Assembly (NCBI GenBank): GCA_024403455.1
Contig: JAKSRR010000020.1
Location: forward strand, 1-54,806
Length of the DNA stretch: 54,806 nucleotides
Reading direction: 5' to 3'
Source of the DNA: Lachnospiraceae bacterium
GTDB taxonomy: Bacteria > Bacillota > Clostridia > Lachnospirales > Lachnospiraceae
The position numbers and the translations under genes are program-made. Positions within the stretch are counted from its first letter, which is position 1. Every line of letters starts with the position of its first letter. A model generated the notes under the pieces. The model saw nothing but the letters and a program-made list of their open reading frames with translations, made no database searches and was not told the origin of the DNA. Shown here in pieces: positions 33,425 through 42,306 of the stretch.

Positions 33425-34285
33425 ATGCAGGAAAAGGCAGCGAGCGGAATTTTATATTTATGCGCAACCCCCATTGGAAATCTAGGTGATATTACAGCCA
33501 GAGTGCTAGAAACCCTAGCGCAAGTGGATTTGATTGCGGCAGAGGATACCAGAAATAGTATTCATTTGCTGACTCATTTTGGAATCAAGACTCCCATGAC
33601 CAGCTATCATGAGTATAACAAGGTCGATAAGGCTTATACACTGATTGCTAAAATGAAGGCTGGAGAAAATATTGCGCTTATCACAGACGCGGGAACGCCA
33701 GCGATTTCGGATCCCGGAGAAGTTCTTGTGAAGATGTGTCACGAGGAAGGGATTCGCGTGACCAGTTTGCCAGGGCCGGCTGCTTGTATTACGGCATTAA
33801 CGATGTCGGGACTTCCTACAACCCGTTTCTGCTTTGAGGGATTTATGCCCCAGGAAAAGAAGGAAAGGAAACGTCGTCTGGCGCCACTCGAGAAAGAAAC
33901 CAGAACGATGATTTTATACGAAGCGCCCCATCATTTGAAGGGAACGCTGGCTGATCTCTATGCTCTTTTGGGGGATAGAGAGATTGCACTTTGCAGAGAG
34001 TTAACCAAGCGCTTTGAGGAAGTGCAGCATTTTACCATCCAGGAAGCCATCAGACATTATGAAACCACAGATCCCCGTGGGGAGTATGTGCTTGTGATTG
34101 CTGGGGCAGATGAGCAGACCCTTATAGAAGAAGAACAGAAAAAATGGGAAGAAATGCCTGTGGCAGAGCATGTGGCCATGTATGAGGCAAAGGGGCTAGA
34201 CCGTAAGGAAGCTATGAAAGCGGCTGCCAAAGACAGGGGTGTATCCAAGAGGGATATTTATGATGCCCTACTGAAAGAAGAATAA
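33425..34285 (+). CDS. rsmI: 16S rRNA (cytidine-1402-2'-O)-methyltransferase RsmI
   Basis: The 286-residue tetrapyrrole-methylase-fold protein has L-Y-L-C-A-T-P-I-G-N-L-G-D-I, A-A-E-D-T-R and A-L-I-T-D-A-G-T-P-A-I-S-D-P-G, all RsmI hallmarks. It methylates the 2'-OH of C1402 in the decoding centre of 16S rRNA with SAM. Length is standard. It ends one base before the start of the cca gene, so the two are coupled. Confidence 0.96.
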   Translation: MQEKAASGILYLCATPIGNLGDITARVLETLAQVDLIAAEDTRNSIHLLTHFGIKTPMTSYHEYNKVDKAYTLIAKMKAGENIALITDAGTPAISDPGEVLVKMCHEEGIRVTSLPGPAACITALTMSGLPTTRFCFEGFMPQEKKERKRRLAPLEKETRTMILYEAPHHLKGTLADLYALLGDREIALCRELTKRFEEVQHFTIQEAIRHYETTDPRGEYVLVIAGADEQTLIEEEQKKWEEMPVAEHVAMYEAKGLDRKEAMKAAAKDRGVSKRDIYDALLKEE

Positions 34286-34286
34286 T

Positions 34287-35639
34287 ATGAATCTTACCAT
34301 TCCCTCCGGGGCAGAAAAAATTATAAAGACGTTAAACGATGCTGGCTATGAAGCTTATGTGGTAGGTGGCTGTGTTCGTGATGCGCTGCTGGGGAAGAAT
34401 CCTGCGGACTGGGATATTACCACTTCTGCAGAACCTATGATAGTGAAATCCTTGTTTAGACGTACCGTCGATACAGGCCTGCAGCACGGCACTGTGACGG
34501 TTCTTATGGATCATGATTCCTACGAGGTGACGACTTACCGTGTAGACGGGCTTTATGAAGATGGACGTCATCCCAAACAGGTCAGCTTTACGCCGGATTT
34601 GAGGGAAGATTTAAAGCGTAGAGATTTTACGATTAATGCTATGGCTTACCACCCTACGGAAGGGCTGGTGGATGCCTTTGAGGGCCAGGAAGATTTAAAA
34701 CGTAAAATCATTCGTGCGGTAGGGAATGCCACAGAGCGTTTTTCGGAGGATGCCCTGCGTATGATGCGGGCTATCCGGTTTTCAGCGCAGCTTGATTTTG
34801 CCATTGAAGAAGAGACACTGACAGCGATTCGTGCACTTTCCGGCAATCTTGCCAAGGTGAGCGCAGAAAGAATTCAGGTGGAACTTTGCAAGTGTCTGGG
34901 AAGTGATCATCCGGAGAAGTTTAGACTCTTCTATGAGACAGGACTTACAAAGATATTTTTGCCGGAATTTGATGTATGTATGGAGACACCGCAGAATAAT
35001 CCACACCATGCATATTCTGTAGGAGAACATATATTAAAGGCGGTAGAGGGGATTCGAAGTGACGGAACGCTTCGTCTGGCGATGCTTTTACATGATATTG
35101 CAAAACCCCTTACGAAAACGACGGATGAAAAGGGGATTGATCATTTCTGGGGACATCAGGAAAAGGGTGCCCAGATGGCGGTGGAGATTTTGCGCCGGCT
35201 TCATTTTGACAACGAGACCATTCGCCGTGTCAAAGCACTGGTGGAACATCATGATGCGTTAATCGTACCAGAACCGAAACCGATGCGCAGAGCAATTCAT
35301 AAAATAGGGGAAGATTTTTTCCCAGATCTTTTTGATGTTGCTCAGGCGGATTTACTTGCGCAAAGCATGTACCAGAGAGAAGAAAAACTGGCATTAAACG
35401 AGGGCAGAAGAAAAGTATATAAAGAGATTATGGATGCTAGGGACTGCGTTTCCTTAAAGACACTTGCGGTGAACGGTGGTGATTTAATCAAAGCAGGCTG
35501 CAGGCCGGGGAAGGGCATTGGACAGATTTTGCAGACGATGTTAGCGGATGTATTGGAAGAACCCTCCCATAATGATAAGACCTATCTTCTTGCGCAGTAT
35601 GGTACAATGATTGCAGAATATGCAGGGGAAGAACAATGA
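34287..35639 (+). CDS. cca: CCA tRNA nucleotidyltransferase
   Basis: The 450-residue class II nucleotidyltransferase has an N-terminal head with V-V-G-G-C-V-R-D-A-L-L-G and the metal-binding D-W-D-I-T, R-R-D-F-T-I-N-A-M, and an R-A-I-R-F-S-A-Q segment. A C-terminal HD domain (L-L-H-D-I-A-K-P) follows. It adds or repairs the 3' CCA end of tRNAs; poly(A) polymerase I paralogues share these motifs, but this head-plus-HD form is the Firmicutes CCA enzyme. Its stop overlaps the next start by 4 bases (ATGA). Confidence 0.9.
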   Translation: MNLTIPSGAEKIIKTLNDAGYEAYVVGGCVRDALLGKNPADWDITTSAEPMIVKSLFRRTVDTGLQHGTVTVLMDHDSYEVTTYRVDGLYEDGRHPKQVSFTPDLREDLKRRDFTINAMAYHPTEGLVDAFEGQEDLKRKIIRAVGNATERFSEDALRMMRAIRFSAQLDFAIEEETLTAIRALSGNLAKVSAERIQVELCKCLGSDHPEKFRLFYETGLTKIFLPEFDVCMETPQNNPHHAYSVGEHILKAVEGIRSDGTLRLAMLLHDIAKPLTKTTDEKGIDHFWGHQEKGAQMAVEILRRLHFDNETIRRVKALVEHHDALIVPEPKPMRRAIHKIGEDFFPDLFDVAQADLLAQSMYQREEKLALNEGRRKVYKEIMDARDCVSLKTLAVNGGDLIKAGCRPGKGIGQILQTMLADVLEEPSHNDKTYLLAQYGTMIAEYAGEEQ

Positions 35640-36952
35640 AAAAGATTCTATCGGGGATATTTAAAATAGCAAAAAAGAAAATGGCGCCGAAGAAACCGAC
35701 TAAGGTGAAGAAAACGAAGGCAGAGAAGGGGATGAAACGTCCCGCATGGCCTATGGTGTTTACCATCTTATTCTGGTTGGTGGAAAATCTTCTGACAGGA
35801 TGTAGTGCACCTAGTACATCCCAGGCACAGTCAGAACCGGAGACAAGATATGAAACCGGCTTTATGATGGCAACACCTGGAAACTATGACAGTGCCGATT
35901 ATGCAGTGCTTACGAAGGTGGATCTTGTAAATGGCACCATGCAGTTTGAGAATATGGCAACGGGATTGTTCTATACACTTGATTATGATGGGGCTACCAG
36001 TTATGAGGATGCCCATGGTGTAGGGATGGCAGCGGCACAGCTTTCTCCAGGGATGATTACCTACATAACCTTTATGAAGACACAGAAAAGATTGAATTCT
36101 CTGGCACTCCTGCCAGAGAGTTTTCATTATGATGAAGTGACGAACTATGTACTGGATGGACATAATCTCTGGATTGGGGATAATTATTATTCTCTCAGCG
36201 ATCATGTGGTAGTGTTGTCGGAAAATGGTCCCCGCAATCTGGAGGATTTGGCAGCAGTCGATGTGCTTACTTTTTATGGTACGGATAAATCCATTAAAAG
36301 CATTTATGTAAATAGAAGCCATAGCTATTTGGAGTTAACAGGGGATTCTTTTTTCGAGGGCGGATTCTTAGAAGTCTCCAACAGGCAGATTGTTAAAATC
36401 GAACCGGATATGCGTATTGCAGTGCCTGCAGGCGAGTATGAAGTAACGGTGTCTGCCAAAGGATGCAGTGGTACGGAGAAACTGACCTTTGTGGAAGGGC
36501 AAACGACGAAGTGGGATGTTTCTGGTTATGAAGCGGAAGTAAAGGAAACTACGGTTTCCTTTAAGCTCAGACCGGAAGAAGCAAGAATCTATATTGATGG
36601 AGATTACGTGGACTCCTTGGAGAAGGTGACGTTAACCTATGGTCTGCATCACATTATTGCGGTTTGTGATGGATATGCCACCATTAGTGATTATATTAAG
36701 GTGCAGCAGGAGAACCAGGAATTTGAGATTATTATGGAGAAGAAGGGCAGCGATGGTACTGGAGAGGATGGCAGTGGAAGCAGTCTCTCTGAGAATTCCG
36801 TTTCTGATAATTCTATTTCAGGAAATAGTATTTCCGAAAATACCATCTCTGGAAATAACACAGAAAAGTCTCCTTCTGAAAATGAGGCAGAACGACTTAA
36901 GGAGGCAGCAGAAGAAGCTGCCAGAGAACATGGAGATGGCTCTGGGAAGTAA
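35636..36952 (+). CDS. PEGA-domain envelope protein with Ser/Asn repeat tail
   Basis: The 438-residue protein has a Lys-rich cytoplasmic N-terminus (about 1-38) and one hydrophobic segment (about 39-54) ending L-L-T-G-C, which could be a lipobox (Cys56), although such a long basic n-region is atypical. An extracellular beta-rich region follows, with a PEGA-type domain at about 300-370 (V-S-F-K-L-R-P-E-E-A-R-I-Y-I-D-G-D-Y-V). The C-terminal linker is built from five-residue S-x-S-x-N units (about 383-408), then a charged end. PEGA domains are found in surface proteins and may bind cell wall or glycan. It is the last gene of the operon starting at 25389, coupled to cca. Confidence 0.75.
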   Translation: MKKILSGIFKIAKKKMAPKKPTKVKKTKAEKGMKRPAWPMVFTILFWLVENLLTGCSAPSTSQAQSEPETRYETGFMMATPGNYDSADYAVLTKVDLVNGTMQFENMATGLFYTLDYDGATSYEDAHGVGMAAAQLSPGMITYITFMKTQKRLNSLALLPESFHYDEVTNYVLDGHNLWIGDNYYSLSDHVVVLSENGPRNLEDLAAVDVLTFYGTDKSIKSIYVNRSHSYLELTGDSFFEGGFLEVSNRQIVKIEPDMRIAVPAGEYEVTVSAKGCSGTEKLTFVEGQTTKWDVSGYEAEVKETTVSFKLRPEEARIYIDGDYVDSLEKVTLTYGLHHIIAVCDGYATISDYIKVQQENQEFEIIMEKKGSDGTGEDGSGSSLSENSVSDNSISGNSISENTISGNNTEKSPSENEAERLKEAAEEAAREHGDGSGK

Positions 36953-37098
36953 AATCTTATGTTATCTAAATGTGCTAATAGAAAAATAAAAAAAGTCAAT
37001 AGAAATGCGTAAAATTCGGCTTTTTTGAAGAAAAATGCCCATTTTACGGGAAAAATTTCATAAAAAACCACGAAAAGTGCCTAGAATAGGGAAATTCA

Positions 37099-37126
37099 TT
37101 GACAAAAAGTGCATATTCAATATAAT
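37099..37126 (+). promoter_or_regulatory. Consensus sigma-A promoter of the HU gene
   Basis: TTGACA (37099-37104), a 16-base spacer, TATAAT (37121-37126). The predicted start is near 37133. It is strong, as expected for an abundant nucleoid protein. Confidence 0.85.
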
Positions 37127-37131
37127 AATTT

Positions 37132-37167
37132 ATGTGTTAACGTAAAGACGTTACATAAATAACACAT
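37132..37167 (+). promoter_or_regulatory. Nested palindromes in the HU leader
   Basis: ATGTGTTA (37132-37139) is the exact inverse of TAACACAT (37160-37167). Inside and overlapping it, TAACGT (37138-37143) pairs with ACGTTA (37148-37153). The two stems share bases, so the leader could alternate between folds, or the DNA dyad could be an operator. It begins at the predicted transcription start. Confidence 0.6.
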
Positions 37168-37194
37168 GAGATATCTTGTAGGAGGAGAATTTCA

Positions 37195-37467
37195 ATGAAC
37201 AAGACCGAATTAATCGATGCAATTGCAGCTAAGGCTGATCTTTCCAAGAAGGATGCAGCTGCAGTAGTAGCAGCTTTCACTGACACTGTTACCAAGGAAC
37301 TTAAGAAGGGCGAGAAGGTTCAGCTCGTTGGCTTTGGTACCTTCGAAGTAGCTAAGAGAGAAGCTAGAATGGGTCTTAACCCTAAGACCAAGGAGAAGAT
37401 GAAGATTAAGGCTTCCAAGGCTCCTAAGTTCAAGCCTGGTAAGGCATTCAAGGATGCTATCAAGTAA
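37195..37467 (+). CDS. hup: DNA-binding protein HU
   Basis: The 90-residue histone-like protein begins M-N-K-T-E-L-I-D-A-I-A, with G-F-G-T-F-E-V-A-K-R-E-A-R-M-G and N-P-K-T-K-E, the HU arm and signature. It binds and bends DNA as a dimer and compacts the nucleoid. AGGAGGAG precedes the ATG. It has its own strong promoter and terminator. In other Clostridia HU is also placed just upstream of rqcP. Confidence 0.97.
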   Translation: MNKTELIDAIAAKADLSKKDAAAVVAAFTDTVTKELKKGEKVQLVGFGTFEVAKREARMGLNPKTKEKMKIKASKAPKFKPGKAFKDAIK

Positions 37468-37491
37468 TTCGATTACGAATAAACAAGAAAG

Positions 37492-37518
37492 GCGGACGCT
37501 TAGGCGCCCGCTTTTTTT
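37492..37518 (+). terminator. Intrinsic terminator after HU
   Basis: GCGGACGC (37492-37499) pairs with GCGCCCGC (37504-37511), with one A-C mismatch and a TTAG loop, followed by seven T. Confidence 0.9.
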
Positions 37519-37558
37519 ACAGGTGAGATAGCCGCCTGTAAGAAAGGGAGGAAGGACG

Positions 37559-37798
37559 ATGCGATTAGATAAATATTTAAAGGTCTCCAGACTGATTAAA
37601 CGCAGAACGGTAGCCAACGAAGCTTGTGACGCGGGACGTGTGCAGTTGAATGACAAAGTTGCGAGAGCTTCTGCGGAAGTGAAGGTGGGAGATACCATCA
37701 CCATTGCTTTTGGGGATAAAGAAACCAAGGTACGTGTCCTTATGGTGAAGGAAACGGTTCGAAAAGAAGAAACAGAGAATATGTTTGAGTACATATAA
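37559..37798 (+). CDS. rqcP: RNA-binding S4 protein RqcP (YabO/Hsp15-like)
   Basis: The 79-residue protein is a single S4 domain: M-R-L-D-K-Y-L-K-V-S-R-L-I-K-R-R-T-V-A, then G-R-V-Q-L-N-D-K. In Firmicutes RqcP works with RqcH on obstructed 50S subunits, supporting addition of C-terminal alanine tails to stalled nascent chains. GGGAGGA lies before the ATG. The position after HU and before the divIC-like gene is the usual one, but YabP and YabQ, which normally follow, are missing. Confidence 0.93.
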   Translation: MRLDKYLKVSRLIKRRTVANEACDAGRVQLNDKVARASAEVKVGDTITIAFGDKETKVRVLMVKETVRKEETENMFEYI

Positions 37799-37843
37799 GG
37801 TAAAGTACGAAAATTTTGCTATAAAACTACGATATTTTTTATT

Positions 37844-37879
37844 AAATATGACAAAAAGATGTATTTATGTGTCATATTT
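37844..37879. repeat. 10-bp inverted repeat between rqcP and divIC
   Basis: AAATATGACA (37844-37853) is the exact inverse of TGTCATATTT (37870-37879), with a 16-base loop. There is no T-run matching a terminator. It may be a regulatory dyad or a weak transcription end for rqcP. Confidence 0.5.
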
Positions 37880-37944
37880 AGTGTTTGGGAAGAAAAACAG
37901 GCACAATAAATAGTAGTTGTCATACATTTGCCAGGAGAATAAAA

Positions 37945-37992
37945 TATAATTAGTGTTTTATGTAAACAAGTTGTTACAAAATGTTAAAACAC
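37945..37992 (+). promoter_or_regulatory. Promoter and dyad upstream of the DivIC-like gene
   Basis: TATAAT at 37945-37950 with no good -35. An interrupted dyad follows: GTGTTTTA (37953-37960) with TAAAACAC (37985-37992), and inside it TGTAA (37961-37965) with TTACA (37974-37978). The dyad spans the expected start site and ends just before the ribosome site. Confidence 0.45.
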
Positions 37993-38008
37993 GGGGCAAA
38001 AGGTTTCC

Positions 38009-38335
38009 ATGGCAAAGCAAACTTCTAGAAAACGCATTCCTGCGTATAAGAGACAAAAAAAGAGATATCTTCTGAAACTTGGCATCTTTCTTCTTGTGAT
38101 TTTTGCCTTTACTTTTTATATCTCTCTGATTTCCAGATCTCTTGTGAAGGAGCGAAGCAGACTAAGCGGTGAGATTGCAACAATGCAGGATAAGCTCACG
38201 GCAGAAGAAGATAGAACCCAGTCATTAAGAGAGTATGAGGCCTATACGCAGACCAAGGCGTTTGCGGAAGAGATGGCCAGCGAAAAACTGGGGTTTGTGC
38301 ATGAAGGTGAGATTATTTTCAGAGCAAATGACTAA
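38009..38335 (+). CDS. DivIC/FtsB-like septum formation initiator
   Basis: The 108-residue protein has a basic cytoplasmic N-terminus (K-R-Q-K-K-R), one membrane helix (about 25-45) and an extracellular coiled coil (about 48-85). A short C-terminal segment, A-S-E-K-L-G-F-V-H-E-G-E-I-I-F, is shared with DivIC/FtsB. It should join the FtsQ/DivIB-FtsL complex at the division septum. Its position upstream of tilS is the Firmicutes order, except that yabR and spoIIE are absent. AAAGG lies before the ATG. Confidence 0.85.
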   Translation: MAKQTSRKRIPAYKRQKKRYLLKLGIFLLVIFAFTFYISLISRSLVKERSRLSGEIATMQDKLTAEEDRTQSLREYEAYTQTKAFAEEMASEKLGFVHEGEIIFRAND

Positions 38336-38347
38336 TGTACAGAACAG

Positions 38348-38377
38348 ACTGCCGTGAACCGGCAGTTTTTGTTTTTT
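38348..38377 (+). terminator. Intrinsic terminator after the DivIC-like gene
   Basis: ACTGCCG (38348-38354) pairs with CGGCAGT (38360-38366) around TGAAC, followed by TTTTGTTTTTT. Confidence 0.85.
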
Positions 38378-38398
38378 GAAAATTCGGGTGTGTGAAGC

Positions 38399-39766
38399 AT
38401 GGAACGAATCAAAAATGCCGTAAAAGAATATTTGAAGCAGCATGCCATCAGCGATGATGCGAAAATCCTCTGTGCCCTTTCTGGCGGAGCGGACTCGGTA
38501 GCTTTATTCCTAGCGCTAGTTAGCCTGCGGGAAGAAGGAAAGTATACCTTGACGGCCTGTCATGTGCATCATGGGCTTCGGGAAAATGCAGAGGGGGATG
38601 CCATTTTTGTGCAGGAACTTTGTGCGCGCTATGGGGTTCCTTGTGAAATAGTGCACGTGGATGTAAAGAAGCGGGTGGCGGAAACGGGGATGTCCGTAGA
38701 GGAAGCTGCCAGGGAACTTCGTTATCACGCATTTGCAGAAACTATGGATGCATCCACCTATGTGGCGTTAGCACATCATGCAAATGACCAGGCGGAAACC
38801 ATGCTCCTTAATATGAGCCGGGGGACGGGCATCAAAGGGGCAGCCGGTATGCCTGATAGAAGAGAATATTTTATTCGTCCACTATTAAAGGTTACGAAGA
38901 AAACCATCTGTGATGCCTTACGAGGAGCAGGGCAGAGCTGGCGGGAGGATGAAAGTAATGAAGATGTGCGGTATGCCCGGAACCGTATTCGGAAGGAAGT
39001 TCTGCCGGCCCTTGAAAAGGTGAATGGAGCAGCTGTCAGTCATTTGCTGTCGTTGTCAGAGGAACTGACAGAAACGGAAGAATATCTGCAGGAGGAAACG
39101 GACAGAATCTATGCTGCCTGTATGCAGGGACAGATCTTACGTACGGAATTTTTAAAGAAGTATCCAAAATTGTTTTGGAAACGGGTCTGCCGAAAGGCTT
39201 TATGTGAAAGTGCAGGGAAAAGTAAGGATCTGGGACGAGAGCACATTGTAGCCATTATGGGGCTCATGGAACTGCAGGTGGGAAAGGAACTTTCCCTTCC
39301 CTATGGCGTGACAGTGAAACGGGTGTATGAAGGACTTTCTTTTGAAAAAGATGTAAAGGAAGAAAAGAAGCCCTCGTATTGTCTGCCCCTCAAAGAGGGA
39401 GTCAATATTTTTCCTGGGGGGAAGTGCTTGCTTCGTAGAATCGAAGACTTTTCCTGGGAGAATCGGGAGTCTATTCTTGGTAAGACGAGCATATCGCAGT
39501 GTCAGTATTTTGATGGAGATATAGTCTCAGGAAGCTTAGTACTCCGGCAGATGCAGGAGGGAGATAAGATAGAGATTGCGAAAGAAAAGCACCAGAGCCT
39601 AGCGCAGTTATTCATTAACGAAAAGGTATCTTCTAACAGGCGTGGAAGTCTTCCGTTATTGTGTACGGGAGGGCTTGTACTTTGGGCTGTAGGTGTGCGC
39701 CGCAGCGTGACAGGATATCTTTCGGAAAAGACGAAAACGGTGCTAGAAATTCAATTTTTAGAATAA
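38399..39766 (+). CDS. tilS: tRNA(Ile)-lysidine synthase TilS
   Basis: The 455-residue protein has the PP-loop S-G-G-A-D-S at residues 28-33, H-V-H-H-G-L-R, A-H-H-A-N-D-Q-A-E-T and R-N-R-I-R-K-E-V-L-P, all TilS motifs, followed by the TilS C-terminal substrate-binding domains. It converts C34 of tRNA-Ile(CAU) to lysidine using ATP and lysine, which is essential for AUA decoding. Length is standard for Firmicutes. It is followed by hpt, with a separate promoter between them. Confidence 0.96.
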   Translation: MERIKNAVKEYLKQHAISDDAKILCALSGGADSVALFLALVSLREEGKYTLTACHVHHGLRENAEGDAIFVQELCARYGVPCEIVHVDVKKRVAETGMSVEEAARELRYHAFAETMDASTYVALAHHANDQAETMLLNMSRGTGIKGAAGMPDRREYFIRPLLKVTKKTICDALRGAGQSWREDESNEDVRYARNRIRKEVLPALEKVNGAAVSHLLSLSEELTETEEYLQEETDRIYAACMQGQILRTEFLKKYPKLFWKRVCRKALCESAGKSKDLGREHIVAIMGLMELQVGKELSLPYGVTVKRVYEGLSFEKDVKEEKKPSYCLPLKEGVNIFPGGKCLLRRIEDFSWENRESILGKTSISQCQYFDGDIVSGSLVLRQMQEGDKIEIAKEKHQSLAQLFINEKVSSNRRGSLPLLCTGGLVLWAVGVRRSVTGYLSEKTKTVLEIQFLE

Positions 39767-39770
39767 TCTA

Positions 39771-39779
39771 TGGTAAAAT
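39771..39779 (+). promoter_or_regulatory. Extended -10 promoter of hpt
   Basis: TGG-TAAAAT at 39771-39779, start near 39786, 26 bases before the hpt ATG. No strong -35 (TCAATT about 17 bases upstream). Confidence 0.5.
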
Positions 39780-39811
39780 AGGGCATTATGCACAGATAAA
39801 GGAGTATTTCC

Positions 39812-40339
39812 ATGGCAGATAAGATCAGAGTGATGCTTTCGGAAGAGGAAGTGGATAAAAGAATTCGTGAGATGGCAAGTCAGATTAGCGCAGACTATGA
39901 AGGTAAGGAAGTTCATGTCATCTGTATTCTGAAGGGAAGTGTGTACTTTTGCAGTGAGCTGACTAAGCGAATGACTGTGCCTGTGACGGTAGATTTCATG
40001 TCCTGCTCCTCCTATGGGAATGACACCATCTCCAGCGGTAATGTAAAAATCGTAAAGGATTTGGATGAGTCTATTGAAGGGAAGGATGTTCTGGTGATTG
40101 AGGATATCATTGATACAGGACGAACCCTTAGCTGTTTAATGGAACTACTAAAGGATAGACACCCTTCATCGTTAGCATTATGCACCCTTCTTGATAAGCC
40201 GGATAGACGACTGAATGAGGTGGAGGTGGATTATACTGGTTTCCAGATTCCTGACGAATTTGTTGTGGGATATGGATTAGATTATGCACAGAAATATAGA
40301 AATCTCCCTTATATTGGAGTGGTAGAAAAAGAAGACTAA
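39812..40339 (+). CDS. hpt: Hypoxanthine phosphoribosyltransferase
   Basis: The 175-residue enzyme has the PRPP-binding loop V-L-V-I-E-D-I-I-D-T-G-R-T-L, an N-terminal E-E-V-D-K-R-I-R-E-M-A and L-K-G-S-V-Y-F. It salvages hypoxanthine (and guanine) to IMP/GMP with PRPP. The tilS-hpt-ftsH order is conserved in Firmicutes. AAAGGAG precedes the ATG. Confidence 0.95.
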   Translation: MADKIRVMLSEEEVDKRIREMASQISADYEGKEVHVICILKGSVYFCSELTKRMTVPVTVDFMSCSSYGNDTISSGNVKIVKDLDESIEGKDVLVIEDIIDTGRTLSCLMELLKDRHPSSLALCTLLDKPDRRLNEVEVDYTGFQIPDEFVVGYGLDYAQKYRNLPYIGVVEKED

Positions 40340-40369
40340 TTTGTAGTATAGAAAGGTCTGGAAAAGAAG

Positions 40370-42181
40370 TTGAAAAAATTATTATTGTATATTGCAATCA
40401 TTGTGCTGGTGTTTGTAGGAATCTACTACTATAGACACCGTAACGACGGCCTGTACGAGAGAACGCCGAATCAGTTTCAAACAGCAGTTGCTTCCAATCA
40501 GGTAACCTTCGTAGACGTTTATCAGAATGCTGAAGTGCCAACAGGTACTATTTGCTATACCAGTGTGGATGGAAATGTTTACACTGTATATACCGCTGAT
40601 GTGAAGGATGTAACGGGCATGCTTTTGGCAGCTCATGTAGACTATAATCTGCATGATATTGAGCGTCCCGGCTGGTTTGAAGAGAATGGTCTGGAAATTA
40701 TTCTTATTATTGTACTTGCCATGTTCCTCATGTTTACTATGGTAGGTGGTGTCGCTGGCGGCGGTGGCGGTGGTGGCAATGCCAAGATGATGAATTTTGG
40801 TAAAAGCCGTGCCCAGATGATTAGTGACGTAACGACCAATTTTTCCAATGTAGCCGGTCTGCATGAAGAGAAGGAAGATCTTGAGGAGATTGTTGATTTC
40901 TTAAGAAACCCTGAGAAGTACACTTCCTTAGGTGCGCGTATTCCTAAGGGTATCTTACTGGAAGGCCGTCCTGGTACTGGTAAAACCCTACTTGCAAAAG
41001 CGATTGCTGGTGAAGCACAGGTACCATTCTTTAGTATCTCTGGTTCTGACTTTGTAGAAATGTTTGTAGGTGTGGGAGCTTCCCGTGTCCGTGACCTTTT
41101 TGAAAATGCGAAGAAGAATGCTCCCTGTATCGTATTTATCGATGAGATTGATGCGGTAGCAAGAAAACGAGGCAGCGGTTTAGGCGGTGGTCATGATGAG
41201 CGTGAGCAGACCTTAAACCAGCTTCTGGTGGAGATGGATGGTTTCTCTGTGAATGAAGGCATCATCGTTATGGCAGCAACTAACCGTGTAGATATCTTAG
41301 ATCCTGCTATTTTGCGCCCAGGTCGTTTTGACCGAAAGATTACGGTGGGTGCACCGGATGTTAAGGGACGAGAAGAGATTCTGAATATTCATGCAAAGAA
41401 TAAGCCTCTTGGAGAGGACGTAAACTTAAATAGTGTAGCCAAGACGACGGCCGGCTTTACGGGAGCTGATCTTGAGAACCTGTTAAATGAATCAGCCATC
41501 CGTGCGGCAAAGAACAACCGTCCATTCATTATGGATGAGGACATCCAGGCAAGCTTCATTAAGGTTGGTATTGGCGCAGAGAAAAAGAGCCGCGTTGTTT
41601 CAGAGGAAGAAAAGAAAATTACGGCATACCATGAATCCGGTCATGCGATTCTGTTCCATGTTTTGCCAGATATGGATCCTGTCTATACGGTATCCATTAT
41701 TCCTACTGGCCCCGGAGCGGCAGGTTATACCATGCCCTTGCCGCAGAAGGATGAGATGTTCTTAACCCGCGGAAAGATGCGTCATGACATTATGGTATCT
41801 TTAGGTGGACGTATTGCAGAGGAATTAATTTTGGACGATATTACCACCGGTGCTTCTGCTGATATTAGAAGGGCAACGGAAGCTGCGAGAGCGATGGTAA
41901 CCCGCTATGGATTTAGTGAGAGTCTGGGAACGATCAATTATGAGGAAGGCCATGATGAGGTATTTATTGGTCGTGACCTTGCCCATGCCAAGTCTTTCTC
42001 AGAACAGAAGACTAGCGAAATTGATGCAGAAGTAAAACGTATCATTGATGGATGCTACGCGGAAGCAAAAGAGATTATTACGAAATATATGGATGTGTTA
42101 CATGCATCTGCAGCCCTTCTTCTGGAAAAGGAAAGAATTACCCAGGAAGAATTTGAGGCATTATTCCCTACGGAAGCATAA
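40370..42181 (+). CDS. ftsH: ATP-dependent zinc metalloprotease FtsH
   Basis: The 603-residue protein has membrane helices at about 4-21 and 108-128 flanking an extracytoplasmic segment of about 85 residues. The AAA domain has Walker A G-R-P-G-T-G-K-T (usually G-P-P), Walker [10 protein letters not shown] and the SRH ending I-L-R-P-G-R-F-D-R. The protease domain has H-E-S-G-H and [10 protein letters not shown]. It degrades membrane and short-lived cytosolic proteins as a hexamer. A Gly-rich linker ([11 protein letters not shown]) follows the second helix. The start is TTG 40370 with only a weak GGAAAAG site, which may limit expression. Confidence 0.96.
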   Translation: MKKLLLYIAIIVLVFVGIYYYRHRNDGLYERTPNQFQTAVASNQVTFVDVYQNAEVPTGTICYTSVDGNVYTVYTADVKDVTGMLLAAHVDYNLHDIERPGWFEENGLEIILIIVLAMFLMFTMVGGVAGGGGGGGNAKMMNFGKSRAQMISDVTTNFSNVAGLHEEKEDLEEIVDFLRNPEKYTSLGARIPKGILLEGRPGTGKTLLAKAIAGEAQVPFFSISGSDFVEMFVGVGASRVRDLFENAKKNAPCIVFIDEIDAVARKRGSGLGGGHDEREQTLNQLLVEMDGFSVNEGIIVMAATNRVDILDPAILRPGRFDRKITVGAPDVKGREEILNIHAKNKPLGEDVNLNSVAKTTAGFTGADLENLLNESAIRAAKNNRPFIMDEDIQASFIKVGIGAEKKSRVVSEEEKKITAYHESGHAILFHVLPDMDPVYTVSIIPTGPGAAGYTMPLPQKDEMFLTRGKMRHDIMVSLGGRIAEELILDDITTGASADIRRATEAARAMVTRYGFSESLGTINYEEGHDEVFIGRDLAHAKSFSEQKTSEIDAEVKRIIDGCYAEAKEIITKYMDVLHASAALLLEKERITQEEFEALFPTEA

Positions 42182-42306
42182 AAAAACAGGATATTGGGGG
42201 CGTCCTCATAAGGATTTTTGTGGTTTTGTGTAAAAATGCACAAAAAGAAGCCTAATCGGTTATAAAATTTGTAAATCCTTTGCATAGACGTAAAAAGTAC
42301 GGGTGC
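42182..42306. other. Intergenic region after ftsH
   Basis: A short stem TCCT-CATA-AGGA near 42202-42213, followed by five T, may be a weak terminator for ftsH. TTTTGTG/CACAAAA (about 42223-42246) is another short inverted repeat. No gene is seen. Confidence 0.35.
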
